64,000 nucleotides of DNA, taken from contig JANFFA010000002.1 of NCBI GenBank assembly GCA_030848925.1, forward strand, positions 124,001 through 188,000, given 5' to 3'. Every line of letters begins with the position of its first letter. Positions within the stretch are counted from its first letter, which is position 1. Positions 19,174-28,200 of this stretch are shown piece after piece. The position numbers and the translations under genes were made by a program. The stretch is from Rhodalgimonas zhirmunskyi. Lineage in GTDB: Bacteria > Pseudomonadota > Alphaproteobacteria > Rhodobacterales > Rhodobacteraceae. Below the pieces are notes generated by a model. That model was not told the DNA's origin, made no database searches, and saw nothing but the letters and a program-made list of their open reading frames with translations.

Positions 19174-20100
19174 ATGACCCAGTTCGCCCGCGCATTCCGC
19201 ATCGCCCTTGCCGTCGCGTTCCTGCCCCTCGCGGCACTTGCCGAGGCCCAGATCGTCGTGCAGCAGGTCGCGCCCGACACCTACGCACTTCAAGGCCCCT
19301 TTGGTCAGCGCAGCCCGGATAACTCCGGCAATAACGCCACCTTCGGGCTGGTGGTCACCGATGAGGGCGCCGTGCTGATTGATGCCGGCGGTTCATGGAA
19401 AGGGGCCGAAGCGCTCGACACCGTGATCCGCACGATCACGGATCAACCCGTGAAATACGTGATCAACACCGGCGGACAGGATCACCGCTGGCTCGGCAAT
19501 GGCTACTGGAAATCCAACGGCGCACAGGTGATCGCCTCCAAAGCCGCCGTCGCCGATCAGAAATCCCGCGCCTCTATGCAACTCACCATGCTGTCCAACC
19601 TCTTGGGCGACGCACTGGCCGGAACCGAGCCCGCCTATGCCGATCAAACCTTCGAAAGCGAACTCAGCCTCAAACTTGGTCAGGTCACGCTAGAATTGAA
19701 CCATACCGGCGCCGCTCATACGCCCGGCGATGCCTTCGTCTTCCTTCCCGCGACCAAGACCGCCTTCTCCGGCGATATCGTCTTCACGGGAAGGCTTCTC
19801 GGCGTACTCGACGTGTCCAACAGCGCAAGCTGGATCGACTCGTTCGATGCCATGGCCGCGCGCGCACCCGCCATCGTGGTTCCCGGCCACGGCCCCGCCG
19901 TGCCGCTCGCCACCGCCCGACATGATACCCGCGACTATCTCGAAAACCTGCGCGCGCGGATTGGCGCACATATCGATGATGGCGGCGATATCATAACCTC
20001 GGTCGACGTCGATCAATCCGCCTTCTCGTCGCTCACAGATTTCGACATGCTGGCCAAGCGCAACGCCCAAGCCGTCTTTACCGAAATGGAATGGGAATGA
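19174..20100 (+). CDS. MBL-fold metallo-hydrolase-like protein with degenerate metal site, exported
   Basis: A 308-residue protein with a signal peptide (FRIALAVAFLPLAALAEA). The fold is recognisable from VTDEGAVLIDAGGSW, HTGAAHTPGDAFVFLP, TAFSGDIVF and VVPGHGPAV. Where most family members have HxHxDH, this one reads GGQDH, so the first two zinc-ligand histidines are missing while D-H remains. GGAGGAG sits just before ATG 19174. Its TGA overlaps the ATG of the DUF202 gene (ATGA). The altered site suggests one metal or another chemistry. Confidence 0.75.
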   Translation: MTQFARAFRIALAVAFLPLAALAEAQIVVQQVAPDTYALQGPFGQRSPDNSGNNATFGLVVTDEGAVLIDAGGSWKGAEALDTVIRTITDQPVKYVINTGGQDHRWLGNGYWKSNGAQVIASKAAVADQKSRASMQLTMLSNLLGDALAGTEPAYADQTFESELSLKLGQVTLELNHTGAAHTPGDAFVFLPATKTAFSGDIVFTGRLLGVLDVSNSASWIDSFDAMAARAPAIVVPGHGPAVPLATARHDTRDYLENLRARIGAHIDDGGDIITSVDVDQSAFSSLTDFDMLAKRNAQAVFTEMEWE

Positions 20101-20477
20101 GTCACGATCCCGCAGACCATGACAGCGACGAGAACGCCGAAAAGCGCACGAATTGGGCCGAAGATCGCACCCTTCTCGCCGCCGAGCGTACCTTCGCCGC
20201 GTGGCTGCGCACCGGCCTCGCCTCGGTCGGGATCGCCATCGGTTTGCAGGCGATCTATTCCGCGGTCGAACCGACCTGGATTGCCAAGGCCGTCGCCACG
20301 GGCTTCCTGCTCACAGCAATCGTCACGATCTGGCTTGCAAACCACGCCGCCTGCCGGACCTACGACCGCCTAAATCAGGGCGACGCCATCTCGATGTCAC
20401 CGCGTTTCTATCGCGCGCTGAGCGTTGCACTGACTGCGGTGGTCATCGCAGCGGGCGTCGTGCTTTGGCTGGCCTGA
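20097..20477 (+). CDS. DUF202 family inner-membrane protein (YidH-like)
   Basis: A 126-residue protein with three hydrophobic helices. The motif NWAEDRTLLAAERTFAAWLRTGLA is diagnostic of DUF202, ahead of helices near 55-75, 60-85 and the C-terminus. Start 20097 overlaps the previous stop as ATGA; an ATG two codons upstream is less likely. It is coupled with the metallo-hydrolase-like gene. No function is established for the family. Confidence 0.8.
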   Translation: MSHDPADHDSDENAEKRTNWAEDRTLLAAERTFAAWLRTGLASVGIAIGLQAIYSAVEPTWIAKAVATGFLLTAIVTIWLANHAACRTYDRLNQGDAISMSPRFYRALSVALTAVVIAAGVVLWLA

Positions 20478-20513
20478 CGCGGCCACTTCACCAATCCGCC
20501 CTCGCCCACGGGC

Positions 20514-21086
20514 TCAAAGCCGCGCAAGGCCCTCGGCGATGCGCGTCGCGACCGCCCCGGCGTTGCCGCCCGTGCGCTCTGCCGTGACCCGCAGCCCCAG
20601 CAGATCCGATTGGTATTTGCAGGCCAGCAGGCTTGGATCATCCGTCGACGCGATCTCACCTTTGGCTTGCGCCTGTTCGAACAGCGCAGCGAACTGCGCC
20701 TCCATCCGCTGAAGATACTGGTTCGCCTTCTCGGCCAGCGGATGCTTGTGCGCCTGCAATTCCAAAAGCGTCTTTGACAGCATGCACGCCATCGCTGGCG
20801 CGGCCTCGTTTTCGATAACCGCCGCCGGAAAGCGTTGCAGCGCGCCAAGCGGCCCATGCGCCTCGGCCAAGGCGTTGACCCGCGCAACACCATCCGTCGC
20901 GTATTTTTCCAGCGCCAAGGCGAACAGCGCATCCTTCGATCCGAACGCCGCATAAAAGCTGCCCGGCTTCATCTGCAATTCCGCCTCCAGATCCTTGAGA
21001 GACGTGCCCGCCCACCCCCGCCGCCAGAACAGGTCCTTGGCGCGGTTGATAAGGTCATCGCGATCGTAACTGGGCTTGCGTGGCAT
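20514..21086 (-). CDS. TetR family transcriptional regulator
   Basis: A 190-residue regulator. The N-terminal helix-turn-helix is clear: RAKDLFWRRGWAGTSLKDLEAEL, then MKPGSFYAAFGSKDALF. The C-terminal part would bind a small-molecule inducer. It is transcribed away from the carboxymuconolactone decarboxylase-like gene, and the intervening DNA holds two palindromes of the TetR type. It therefore most likely represses itself and that gene. The ligand is not known. Confidence 0.88.
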   Translation of the reverse strand: MPRKPSYDRDDLINRAKDLFWRRGWAGTSLKDLEAELQMKPGSFYAAFGSKDALFALALEKYATDGVARVNALAEAHGPLGALQRFPAAVIENEAAPAMACMLSKTLLELQAHKHPLAEKANQYLQRMEAQFAALFEQAQAKGEIASTDDPSLLACKYQSDLLGLRVTAERTGGNAGAVATRIAEGLARL

Positions 21087-21114
21087 GGGGCGGTCAACTT
21101 CGTCTTGCTAAATT

Positions 21115-21154
21115 TTGAGTGATCGCTCAATTATATACTTGAGCGATCGCTCAA
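21115..21154. promoter_or_regulatory. Tandem palindromic operator of the TetR regulator
   Basis: TTGAGCGATCGCTCAA at 21139-21154 is a perfect 16-base palindrome; 21115-21130 is the same sequence with one change (T for C at base 6). Their centres are 24 bases apart and TATATACT, a possible -10, lies between. Both sit between the divergent TetR and decarboxylase-like genes. Confidence 0.8.
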
Positions 21155-21200
21155 GAAAGCCTAAACGACTCCCCGACGCAACTTTTCAAGGAAACCTGAC

Positions 21201-21767
21201 ATGACCTTCCCCTCGCACGATCTCACCACCGCCCCCGAGGCATCCAAGCCGCTGCTGGAAAACTCGCAAAAGGCCTTCGGTCGCCTGCCCGGCCTGCACA
21301 AGGTGCTCGCCGAAAGCCCGCAGGCCTACGAAGGCTACCAAATCCTCCACAAGCTGTTCACGGAAACCGATTTCAACGCGGATGAACTGACGGTCGTCTG
21401 GCAGGCCATCAACGTCGAAAACGAATGCCACTACTGTGTGCCCGCCCACACCGGCATCGCGAAAATGATGAAGGTCTCTGACGAAATCACCGACGCACTG
21501 CGCAACGAAACCCCCCTGCCCACTGCCAAACTCGAAGCGCTGCGCACCTTCACGGTTCAGATGTTGCGCCAGCGCGGCAATGTCTCCGAAGAACAGATGA
21601 CCGCCTTCTTCGACGCGGGCTATGGCCACCGTGCCGTGCTCGACGTGATCCTCGGCCTCGCTCAGAAAACCATGTCGAACTACGTCAACCACGTCGCACA
21701 AACCCCCGTGGACGAGGTCTTCCACCCGCTGAAATGGGAACGCGGCAACACGCCCTTGGCCGTCTGA
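21201..21767 (+). CDS. Carboxymuconolactone decarboxylase / AhpD-like protein
   Basis: A 188-residue protein of the alkylhydroperoxidase D-like family. The redox motif ENECHYCVPAHTG holds the CxxC and the downstream histidine seen in AhpD-type proteins. AAGGAAAC lies just before the ATG. It is controlled by a divergent TetR gene with a double operator, a common setting for stress or xenobiotic response genes. A role in peroxide or disulfide chemistry is plausible but not shown. Confidence 0.82.
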   Translation: MTFPSHDLTTAPEASKPLLENSQKAFGRLPGLHKVLAESPQAYEGYQILHKLFTETDFNADELTVVWQAINVENECHYCVPAHTGIAKMMKVSDEITDALRNETPLPTAKLEALRTFTVQMLRQRGNVSEEQMTAFFDAGYGHRAVLDVILGLAQKTMSNYVNHVAQTPVDEVFHPLKWERGNTPLAV

Positions 21768-21793
21768 TCCCCAACGCCAGATAACGGCCCTGT

Positions 21794-21824
21794 GCGCCCC
21801 GCCCTTCCATAGGCGGGGCGCTTT
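21794..21824 (+). terminator. Terminator after the AhpD-like gene
   Basis: GCGCCCCGCC pairs with GGCGGGGCGC across an 8-base loop and is followed by TTTG, 26 bases after the stop and before dnaX. Confidence 0.7.
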
Positions 21825-21918
21825 GCATGTCGCATCACGAAATCACGCCTCACGGGCGGTGGACGCCGCCCGCCCCCGCCTGTAACCTCCGCCGGACCAC
21901 GCCAAAGCCGGAAAACAG

Positions 21919-23706
21919 ATGACCGAATCTCCCACCCCCGCCTATCAGGTGCTCGCCCGGAAATACCGGCCCGAGACCTTTGCCGATCTCGTCGGGCAAG
22001 AGGCGATGGTGCGCACTCTGAAAAACGCCTTCGCCGCCGATCGCATCGCACAGGCCTTCATCATGACCGGCATCCGCGGCACCGGCAAAACCACCACCGC
22101 CCGGATCATCGCCAAGGGGATGAACTGCATCGGCCCCGACGGCACCGGCACCCCCACGACCGAACCTTGCGGCGTCTGCGAACATTGCACCGCCATCATG
22201 GAGGGCCGCCACGTCGACGTGATGGAAATGGACGCCGCCTCGCGCACCGGCGTGGGCGACATCCGCGAAATCATCGACAGCGTGCACTACCGCGCCGCCT
22301 CGGCCCGCTACAAGATTTACATCATCGACGAAGTGCACATGCTCTCGAACCACGCCTTCAACGCCCTGTTGAAGACACTGGAAGAGCCGCCCGCACATGT
22401 GAAATTCATCTTCGCCACGACCGAAATCCGCAAGGTGCCCGTCACCGTGCTGTCGCGCTGCCAGCGCTTCGATTTGCGCCGGATCGAACCCGAAGACATG
22501 ATCGGCATGCTGCGCCGCATTTCGGATTCCGAAGGCGCGCATATCGCCGACGATGCACTGGCGCTCATCACCCGCGCCGCCGAAGGCTCGGCCCGCGACG
22601 CCACCTCGCTTCTGGATCAGGCCATTTCCCACGGCGCCGGCGAAACCACCGCCGAACAAGTCCGCGCCATGCTGGGCCTTGCCGATCGTGGCCGCGTGCT
22701 CGACCTGTTCGACCAGATCATGAAAGGCGACGCCGCAAGCGCCCTCACCGAACTGTCCCAGCAATATGCCGACGGCGCCGATCCGATGGCCGTGCTGCGC
22801 GATCTGGCCGAGATCACGCATTGGGTCTCCGTGGTCAAGATCACCCCCGACGCCGCCGAAGACCCGACCATCGGCCCGGATGAGCGCGCCCGCGGTCAGG
22901 CCATGGCCAGCGCGATCCCGATGCGCGTGCTCTCGCGGATGTGGCAGATGTTGCTCAAGGCCCTCGACGAGGTGGCCCAGGCCCCCAACGCCATGATGGC
23001 CGCCGAAATGGCCGTCATCCGGCTGACCCACGTGGCCGACCTGCCCACCCCCGATGACCTCGTGAAAAAGCTGAAGGACATGACCCCGCCCCCGCCTGCG
23101 CCCAGTGGTGGTCCCAATGGCGCCCCCGGTGGTGGTCCCGGTGGCGGTGGCGGCCTGACCGCCCAAGGCAGCACCCCTGCGCAAGCCACTCATGCCCCGC
23201 ACACCGGCGCATCCGCTCCGCAGTCCGGCGGCCCGACCATGGCGCTTGCCGTGCAGGCGGATCAGGCGCTCGCCCGCTTTCCCACCTTCGATCACGTCGT
23301 CGAACTGATCCGTACCAACCGCGACGGCAAACTCCTGATGGATGTCGAGGCCGACCTGCGCCTCGTCTCCTACCAACCCGGCCGGATCAGCTTCGAGCCC
23401 GGACCCGACGCGCCCGCCGATCTTGCGCAGCGCCTCGGCTCGCGGCTTCAGGCCTGGACCGGTAACCGTTGGGCGATCTCGGTGGAATCCACCGGCGGTG
23501 CGCCCTCGATCAAGGACGTCCGCGAAGCCGACCGCCGCGCCCAAGAGGAAGAGGCCCGCGCCCACCCCCTCGTCGCCGCCGTGTTCGAAGCCTTTCCCAA
23601 CGCGCGCATCGAAGACATCCGCTCCGCGCAGGAAATCGCGCAGGAAGTCCAGTCCGAAGCCTTGGCCGAAGTCGAAGACGAATGGGATCCCTTCGAGGAA
23701 GAGTGA
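21919..23706 (+). CDS. dnaX: DNA polymerase III subunits gamma/tau
   Basis: The clamp-loader ATPase, 595 residues. It has Walker A GIRGTGKTTTAR, the zinc-binding cysteines around MNC and CGVCEHC, Walker B IYIIDEVHML and the sensor FIFATTEIRKVPVTVLSRCQRF. A Pro/Gly-rich linker at about 390-420 leads to the tau-specific C-terminal domain. I see no slippery site for the E. coli type frameshift. It is followed by a membrane protein, ybaB and recR, the common dnaX-ybaB-recR neighbourhood. Confidence 0.95.
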   Translation: MTESPTPAYQVLARKYRPETFADLVGQEAMVRTLKNAFAADRIAQAFIMTGIRGTGKTTTARIIAKGMNCIGPDGTGTPTTEPCGVCEHCTAIMEGRHVDVMEMDAASRTGVGDIREIIDSVHYRAASARYKIYIIDEVHMLSNHAFNALLKTLEEPPAHVKFIFATTEIRKVPVTVLSRCQRFDLRRIEPEDMIGMLRRISDSEGAHIADDALALITRAAEGSARDATSLLDQAISHGAGETTAEQVRAMLGLADRGRVLDLFDQIMKGDAASALTELSQQYADGADPMAVLRDLAEITHWVSVVKITPDAAEDPTIGPDERARGQAMASAIPMRVLSRMWQMLLKALDEVAQAPNAMMAAEMAVIRLTHVADLPTPDDLVKKLKDMTPPPPAPSGGPNGAPGGGPGGGGGLTAQGSTPAQATHAPHTGASAPQSGGPTMALAVQADQALARFPTFDHVVELIRTNRDGKLLMDVEADLRLVSYQPGRISFEPGPDAPADLAQRLGSRLQAWTGNRWAISVESTGGAPSIKDVREADRRAQEEEARAHPLVAAVFEAFPNARIEDIRSAQEIAQEVQSEALAEVEDEWDPFEEE

Positions 23707-23710
23707 TCGA

Positions 23711-24124
23711 ATGACCGCCCGCCTGACTGCGCTCCTGATCTTCCTGCCCTCAACCCTGATGGCCGAGGTTTGCGACAAGGAACGCCCCGACTGGACCCCT
23801 GCCTCCGGCCCCGCCACGGGGCTCGACGAGATGCTCTTTCTCTTCACCTCGCTCCCCGGCCTCGGCATCCTCGGCGCGCTCATCCTCGCGCTTCTGACCC
23901 GCCAAAAGCGCTACCTCGCCATCTCGGCCCTCTTTTCCGGCCTGATCGCCACCGCGCTCTACGTCAGCAGCACCCAGCCTGACGCCCTCACCCAACAGGC
24001 CATCGCCGAAGGCTGCGTCGGCCCCCAAGGCCCACCGGTCCTTGCCAGCACGCTGATCTGCGCCGTCTCTCTCGCCCTTCTCGCCCTGCGCTGGTTGCGC
24101 GAAGCCCGCGCGGCACGTATCTAA
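23711..24124 (+). CDS. Hypothetical membrane protein between dnaX and ybaB
   Basis: A 137-residue protein starting 4 bases after the dnaX stop. It has a signal-like N-terminus (LTALLIFLPSTLMAEV) and further hydrophobic segments at about 50-65, 70-85 and 112-128. Two cysteines occur, at VCDKE and EGCVG. I do not recognise a family. Its tight placement inside the dnaX-recR operon suggests co-transcription rather than a linked function. Confidence 0.65.
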   Translation: MTARLTALLIFLPSTLMAEVCDKERPDWTPASGPATGLDEMLFLFTSLPGLGILGALILALLTRQKRYLAISALFSGLIATALYVSSTQPDALTQQAIAEGCVGPQGPPVLASTLICAVSLALLALRWLREARAARI

Positions 24125-24153
24125 CACCAAACGCCATCCAACGGAGAAAGCAC

Positions 24154-24498
24154 ATGCTTAAAGGACTGGGCGCCATGGGCGACATGGCCAAGATGATGAA
24201 AGCCGCCGGCGAAATGAAATCCAAGGTCGAAGCACTCCAGGAAGAGCTTCACAACATGATGGTCGAGGGCGAGTCCGGCGCCGGCCTCGTCAAGGCGACC
24301 TGCACCGCCAAGGGCGAACTCAAGGCGCTCGACATCGACCCGTCGATTTTCAACCCCGACGAAAAGGAAGTGGTCGAAGACCTGATCCTCGCCGCCATCA
24401 AGGACGCCCAGCAAAAGGCCTCCGACCGCGCCCAGCAGGAAATGCAGAAGATCACGCAGGAACTCGGCCTGCCCGCCGACATGAAACTCCCCTTCTGA
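24154..24498 (+). CDS. ybaB: YbaB/EbfC family nucleoid-associated protein
   Basis: A 114-residue DNA-binding protein; homologues form dimers that bind and bend DNA. The methionine-rich N-terminus [21 protein letters not shown] and the [19 protein letters not shown] strand are typical. GGAGAAAG lies 5 bases before the ATG. It lies upstream of recR, as in most bacteria. Confidence 0.93.
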   Translation: MLKGLGAMGDMAKMMKAAGEMKSKVEALQEELHNMMVEGESGAGLVKATCTAKGELKALDIDPSIFNPDEKEVVEDLILAAIKDAQQKASDRAQQEMQKITQELGLPADMKLPF

Positions 24499-24517
24499 AC
24501 CGAACGCCCCGCCCCGG

Positions 24518-24564
24518 CTTCATCTGGCCCGAAATATCCCGGGGGTGCGGGGGCTGGCCCCCGC
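24518..24564 (+). repeat. Dispersed palindromic repeat, copy 2
   Basis: CTTCATCTGGCCCG, then AAATATCCCGGGGG, then complementary G and C arms, between ybaB and recR. Its order and core match the copies at 1196, 30660 and (inverted) 32264. Confidence 0.75.
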
Positions 24565-24590
24565 TCCTGCCCTCGCCACAAGGCGCAAAC

Positions 24591-25184
24591 ATGAGTTCCA
24601 ACCGCGACATCGATGCATTGATCGACATGATGGCCAAGCTGCCGGGCCTCGGCCCGCGCTCGGCCCGGCGCGCGGTGCTGCACCTGATCCGCAAGCGCGC
24701 GCTCCTGCTCACGCCGCTGGCCGATCTCATGCAAACCGTCGCCGCCACCGCACGCGAATGCGTCACCTGCGGCAATGTCGGCACCTCCGACACCTGCGAT
24801 ATCTGCGCCAGCCCGAAACGCGCCACCGGTGAGCTTTGCGTTGTCGAGGACGTGGCCGATCTCTGGGCGATGGAGCGGTCGGGCGTCTTCAAGGGCCGCT
24901 ACCATGTGCTGGGCGGCACGCTTTCCGCGCTCGATGCCGTGGGCCCCGAAGAATTGCGCATCCCCAAGCTCATTTCCCGCGTCACGGATGAAAGCATCAC
25001 CGAAGTCATCCTCGCCCTCAACGCCACCGTCGACGGCCAGACCACGGCGCATTACATCGCCGATCAACTTGGCGCCGACCTGCGCGTCACCTCGCTGGCC
25101 CAAGGCGTGCCGATCGGTGGTGAGCTGGACTACCTCGACGACGGGACGATCTCTGCCGCACTCAGGGCACGCAAACAGGTCTGA
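24591..25184 (+). CDS. recR: Recombination protein RecR
   Basis: A 197-residue gap-repair protein that works with RecF and RecO. It has the N-terminal helix-hairpin-helix ([19 protein letters not shown]), a four-cysteine zinc finger (CVTCGN to CDIC) and a Toprim domain ([14 protein letters not shown]). Length and order are normal. It is the last gene of the dnaX operon and converges on the Hint-domain gene. Confidence 0.95.
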   Translation: MSSNRDIDALIDMMAKLPGLGPRSARRAVLHLIRKRALLLTPLADLMQTVAATARECVTCGNVGTSDTCDICASPKRATGELCVVEDVADLWAMERSGVFKGRYHVLGGTLSALDAVGPEELRIPKLISRVTDESITEVILALNATVDGQTTAHYIADQLGADLRVTSLAQGVPIGGELDYLDDGTISAALRARKQV

Positions 25185-25214
25185 TCTCGACGAAAGCCGC
25201 CTTTATCGGGCTGC

Positions 25215-28200
25215 TCACAGCCGGATCAGGCGCGCCTCGTGCCGCTTCAAACACATCCGCGCCGTTTCATCGAACCCGCCCGCGGACGAGCGTAGCTCGG
25301 GAAAGATCGTGAACAGTTCTTCGCGCGCGGCCGCATCCACCGCGTCCATGCCCATGTCCCCCGGAAAAAAGCTCTCGCTCGCGGCACCCTCGGCATAAAC
25401 GATCTCGTGCCGGTCAAACAGGATATGCACATAGGTCACTTCCCCGCCGGGCATCTCGCGCACCGTGCCACCGTTCACCAGATGCTTCGCACTGGCCAGA
25501 ACCTCGCCCTCGCCGAACATCAGCGCCGTCGCATGACCATCGATCAGCATCCGGTGCTGTGGTGAGACGACAAGGGCACGACTGTTGCCCAGCACCCCGG
25601 CCTCGATCCGGATCGGCGCAAGGCTGCCCTTCGCGGGCACCGTGCGATGCCCGGCCCAACGGATGGGTTGCACCCCGTGATCGCGCGTCACCACCATGTC
25701 ACCGCGCGCCAACGTCTCGATTGGGCGCATTCCCCGCTCGGTCAATATCCGCGTGCCCTTGGTGAAACATATGATGATATTCTCGACTTCCGAGAAGGTC
25801 ACGACACTGCCATCGGTCAGAACCGCACTCCCGGCAAGGCCGGTCCCGGGATCGCTGTCGGTCAGGGTCACGTCATCCCAATGCGTCAACCCGTGGAAGT
25901 TCAGTGTATCGCCCGCCGTCTCATCGCCTTCCCCGCCGATGATCTCGATCGAACCGCTGCCCGCTTCGCCCAGATCCTCGATGTGGAACGTGTCGTCACC
26001 ATCTCCGCCCTCGGCGCTGTCCCCCTGCGCCACGTACAAGACGTCATCGCCCTGCCCGCCCAGCGCGGTATCTGCCCCCTCACCACCGGTCAGGACATCA
26101 TCGTCGATCCCGCCATCCAGCCAGTCGTCGCCGCTTCCACCCTCCAACGTGTCGTCGTCATCCTGACCATAAAGGCTGTCATCCCCGGCCCCGCCGATCA
26201 GGCTGTCTTCGTTGTTCTCGGGCGCATCGTCACTGCCGTCATTCTCCAACTCGTAAGGCTGATAAAGGCCATAGCCCGCCGCCGACGGCGCAACATCGCC
26301 ATAGATCGCGTCGCCACCGTCGCCGCCGTCCAGCGTATCGTTGCCCTCGTTGCCCTCGATCCAGTCGGCCCCGCTGCCGCCCAACACGCTGTCATCGTCG
26401 AACCCGGCGTCAATCGTATCGTCGCCCGCGCCGCCCAGAACGGTATCGTCATCGTCGCCCGTCAGGATGCTGTCATTGCCCAACCCGCCATCAACACTGT
26501 CGCGGTCGTTGTCCGGATCGGGATCGGACGGATAGCTCAACCCCGTTCCATGTGTATCCGTATAGCCTTCGTCCGGCACCCCGGCGCCAACCGAAGTGCG
26601 CGTGTTGATCACATCATCCCCGGCCCCACCCAACACGGTATCCGAGCCTTCGAAGCCAAGGATCGTATCAGCGCCCTCGCCCCCCTCGACGTAATCATCG
26701 CCCGCACCGGCCAGAACACTGTCATCGCCCAGCCCGGCAAGGATCGTGTCGTTGCCCGCGCCCGCGTCGATCACATCGTCATCACTGCCGTCCAGCGCAT
26801 CCGACGCATCCACCCTGTCGCCTTCGGGATCGCCCGCATAATCCGCGTCGATCTCATCGCCCGCGTCCGTGCCTTCCACGACGTAGTCGGGCACCGGCGC
26901 CGGCGGCAACGGGATCCCCATCGCGTTCAACGCCCCCGGATCGCTCACATCGCCTGGCGCCACGCCGACAAGGGTCAGGCTCTCACCCCCGGGAAAGGAC
27001 AGCACGGCATTGCCACTGCCATCATCGCTCACCGTGACGTCCGCGGTATCCACCGGGTCACCGTCCCCATCGCGCAGGTCGCTCACGTTCAAAAGGTCAC
27101 GCCCGGTGAACGTGCCATCGCCATTTTCGATCGGTGCCTCGAACGCCTCGACAAGGTCATTGCCGTCGTCGTCCTGAAAAATCACGAGGTCTTCAATGCC
27201 ATCCCCCGCGCCAAGGTCGATCACGTCATCGCCCGCGCCGCCATCGACCGTATCCGCGCCATCGCCCGCGTCGATCATGTCGTCGCCCGCGCCCGTATCG
27301 ATCAGGTCGTCCCCGGCCCCGGTCTCGATCTGCTCGGCCCCCTCGGCGCCGGTCACGGTATCGTCGCCCGCGCCCAGACGTAGGCCCTCGATCTCGCTGA
27401 ACGTGGCGCCATCCGCGCCGCTCACCAGCGTCCCGGCCTCCGCCGCGTCGAAAGTCACCTCGACAGATCCGCTCTGGCCACTCAGGTCGATCCAGTCTCC
27501 CGGCCCGTCCTCGCCGCCCTCGCCACCGATAATCACATCCTGCCCGAACCCAGCCGTCAGCGTGATCACGTCATCGCCACCGCCTGCTTCGACCGTGTCG
27601 TCGCCCGCGCCCGGATCGATCGTGTCATCACCGCCGAACGCCTGGATCAGGTCGTCGTCGCTACCATCCAGCGCATCCGACGCATCCACCATGTCGCCCT
27701 CGGGATCGCCCGCATAGGCGATGTCGATCACCTCGCCCGCCCCGGTGCCTTCGACGATGTAATCGGGAATGACCGGATCGCCGGGAATACCCATCGCCTC
27801 CAACGCGCCCGGATCGCTTACATCCGCCGGGCTCACCCCCATCAGGGTCAGGCTCTCTCCCCCCGGGAACGACAGCACGGCATTGCCGCTGCCGTCATCG
27901 CCCACCGTCACATCGCTGACCGTCACCGGCGTCGTGCCGTAGTCCGAGGTCACGGCACTCACGTCCAGCATATCCCCCGGGGTCCACGCCCCGCCCGCAT
28001 CCACCGGCGCGCTGAACCCGAACACCTTGTCGGCGCCCGATCCATCCGCCAGCACCAGCGTATCGGTGCCCCCGCCCAGTTCGATCCGCTCGATCTCGTT
28101 GAAACTGGCGGTCGACGTGCCGTCGCTAAAGGTGCCCTCCTCGGGATTAACCCCTCTCAGGTCAAGCGTCAGGTCATCCGTGACCGCGCTCAGGTCAAGC

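Noticed and set aside
22990-23200. Programmed frameshift site in dnaX
   Set aside because: No slippery A-run as in E. coli; the Gly/Pro-rich stretch is simply the interdomain linker.
21850-23883. A 677-codon open frame antisense to dnaX
   Set aside because: It is the mirror of a highly conserved gene; its Gly/His-rich product shows no family features and high GC content makes such antisense frames common.
25386-25769. Hint domain taken as an intein
   Set aside because: It lies at the end of the protein with no host enzyme sequence resumed after it, so it is a Hint-type processing domain rather than a splicing intein.
25647-27383. A 578-codon open frame opposite the Hint-domain gene
   Set aside because: It is the complement of the Asp/Gly repeat codons and reads as a Val/Ile/Arg-rich pattern with no domain; no ribosome-binding site.
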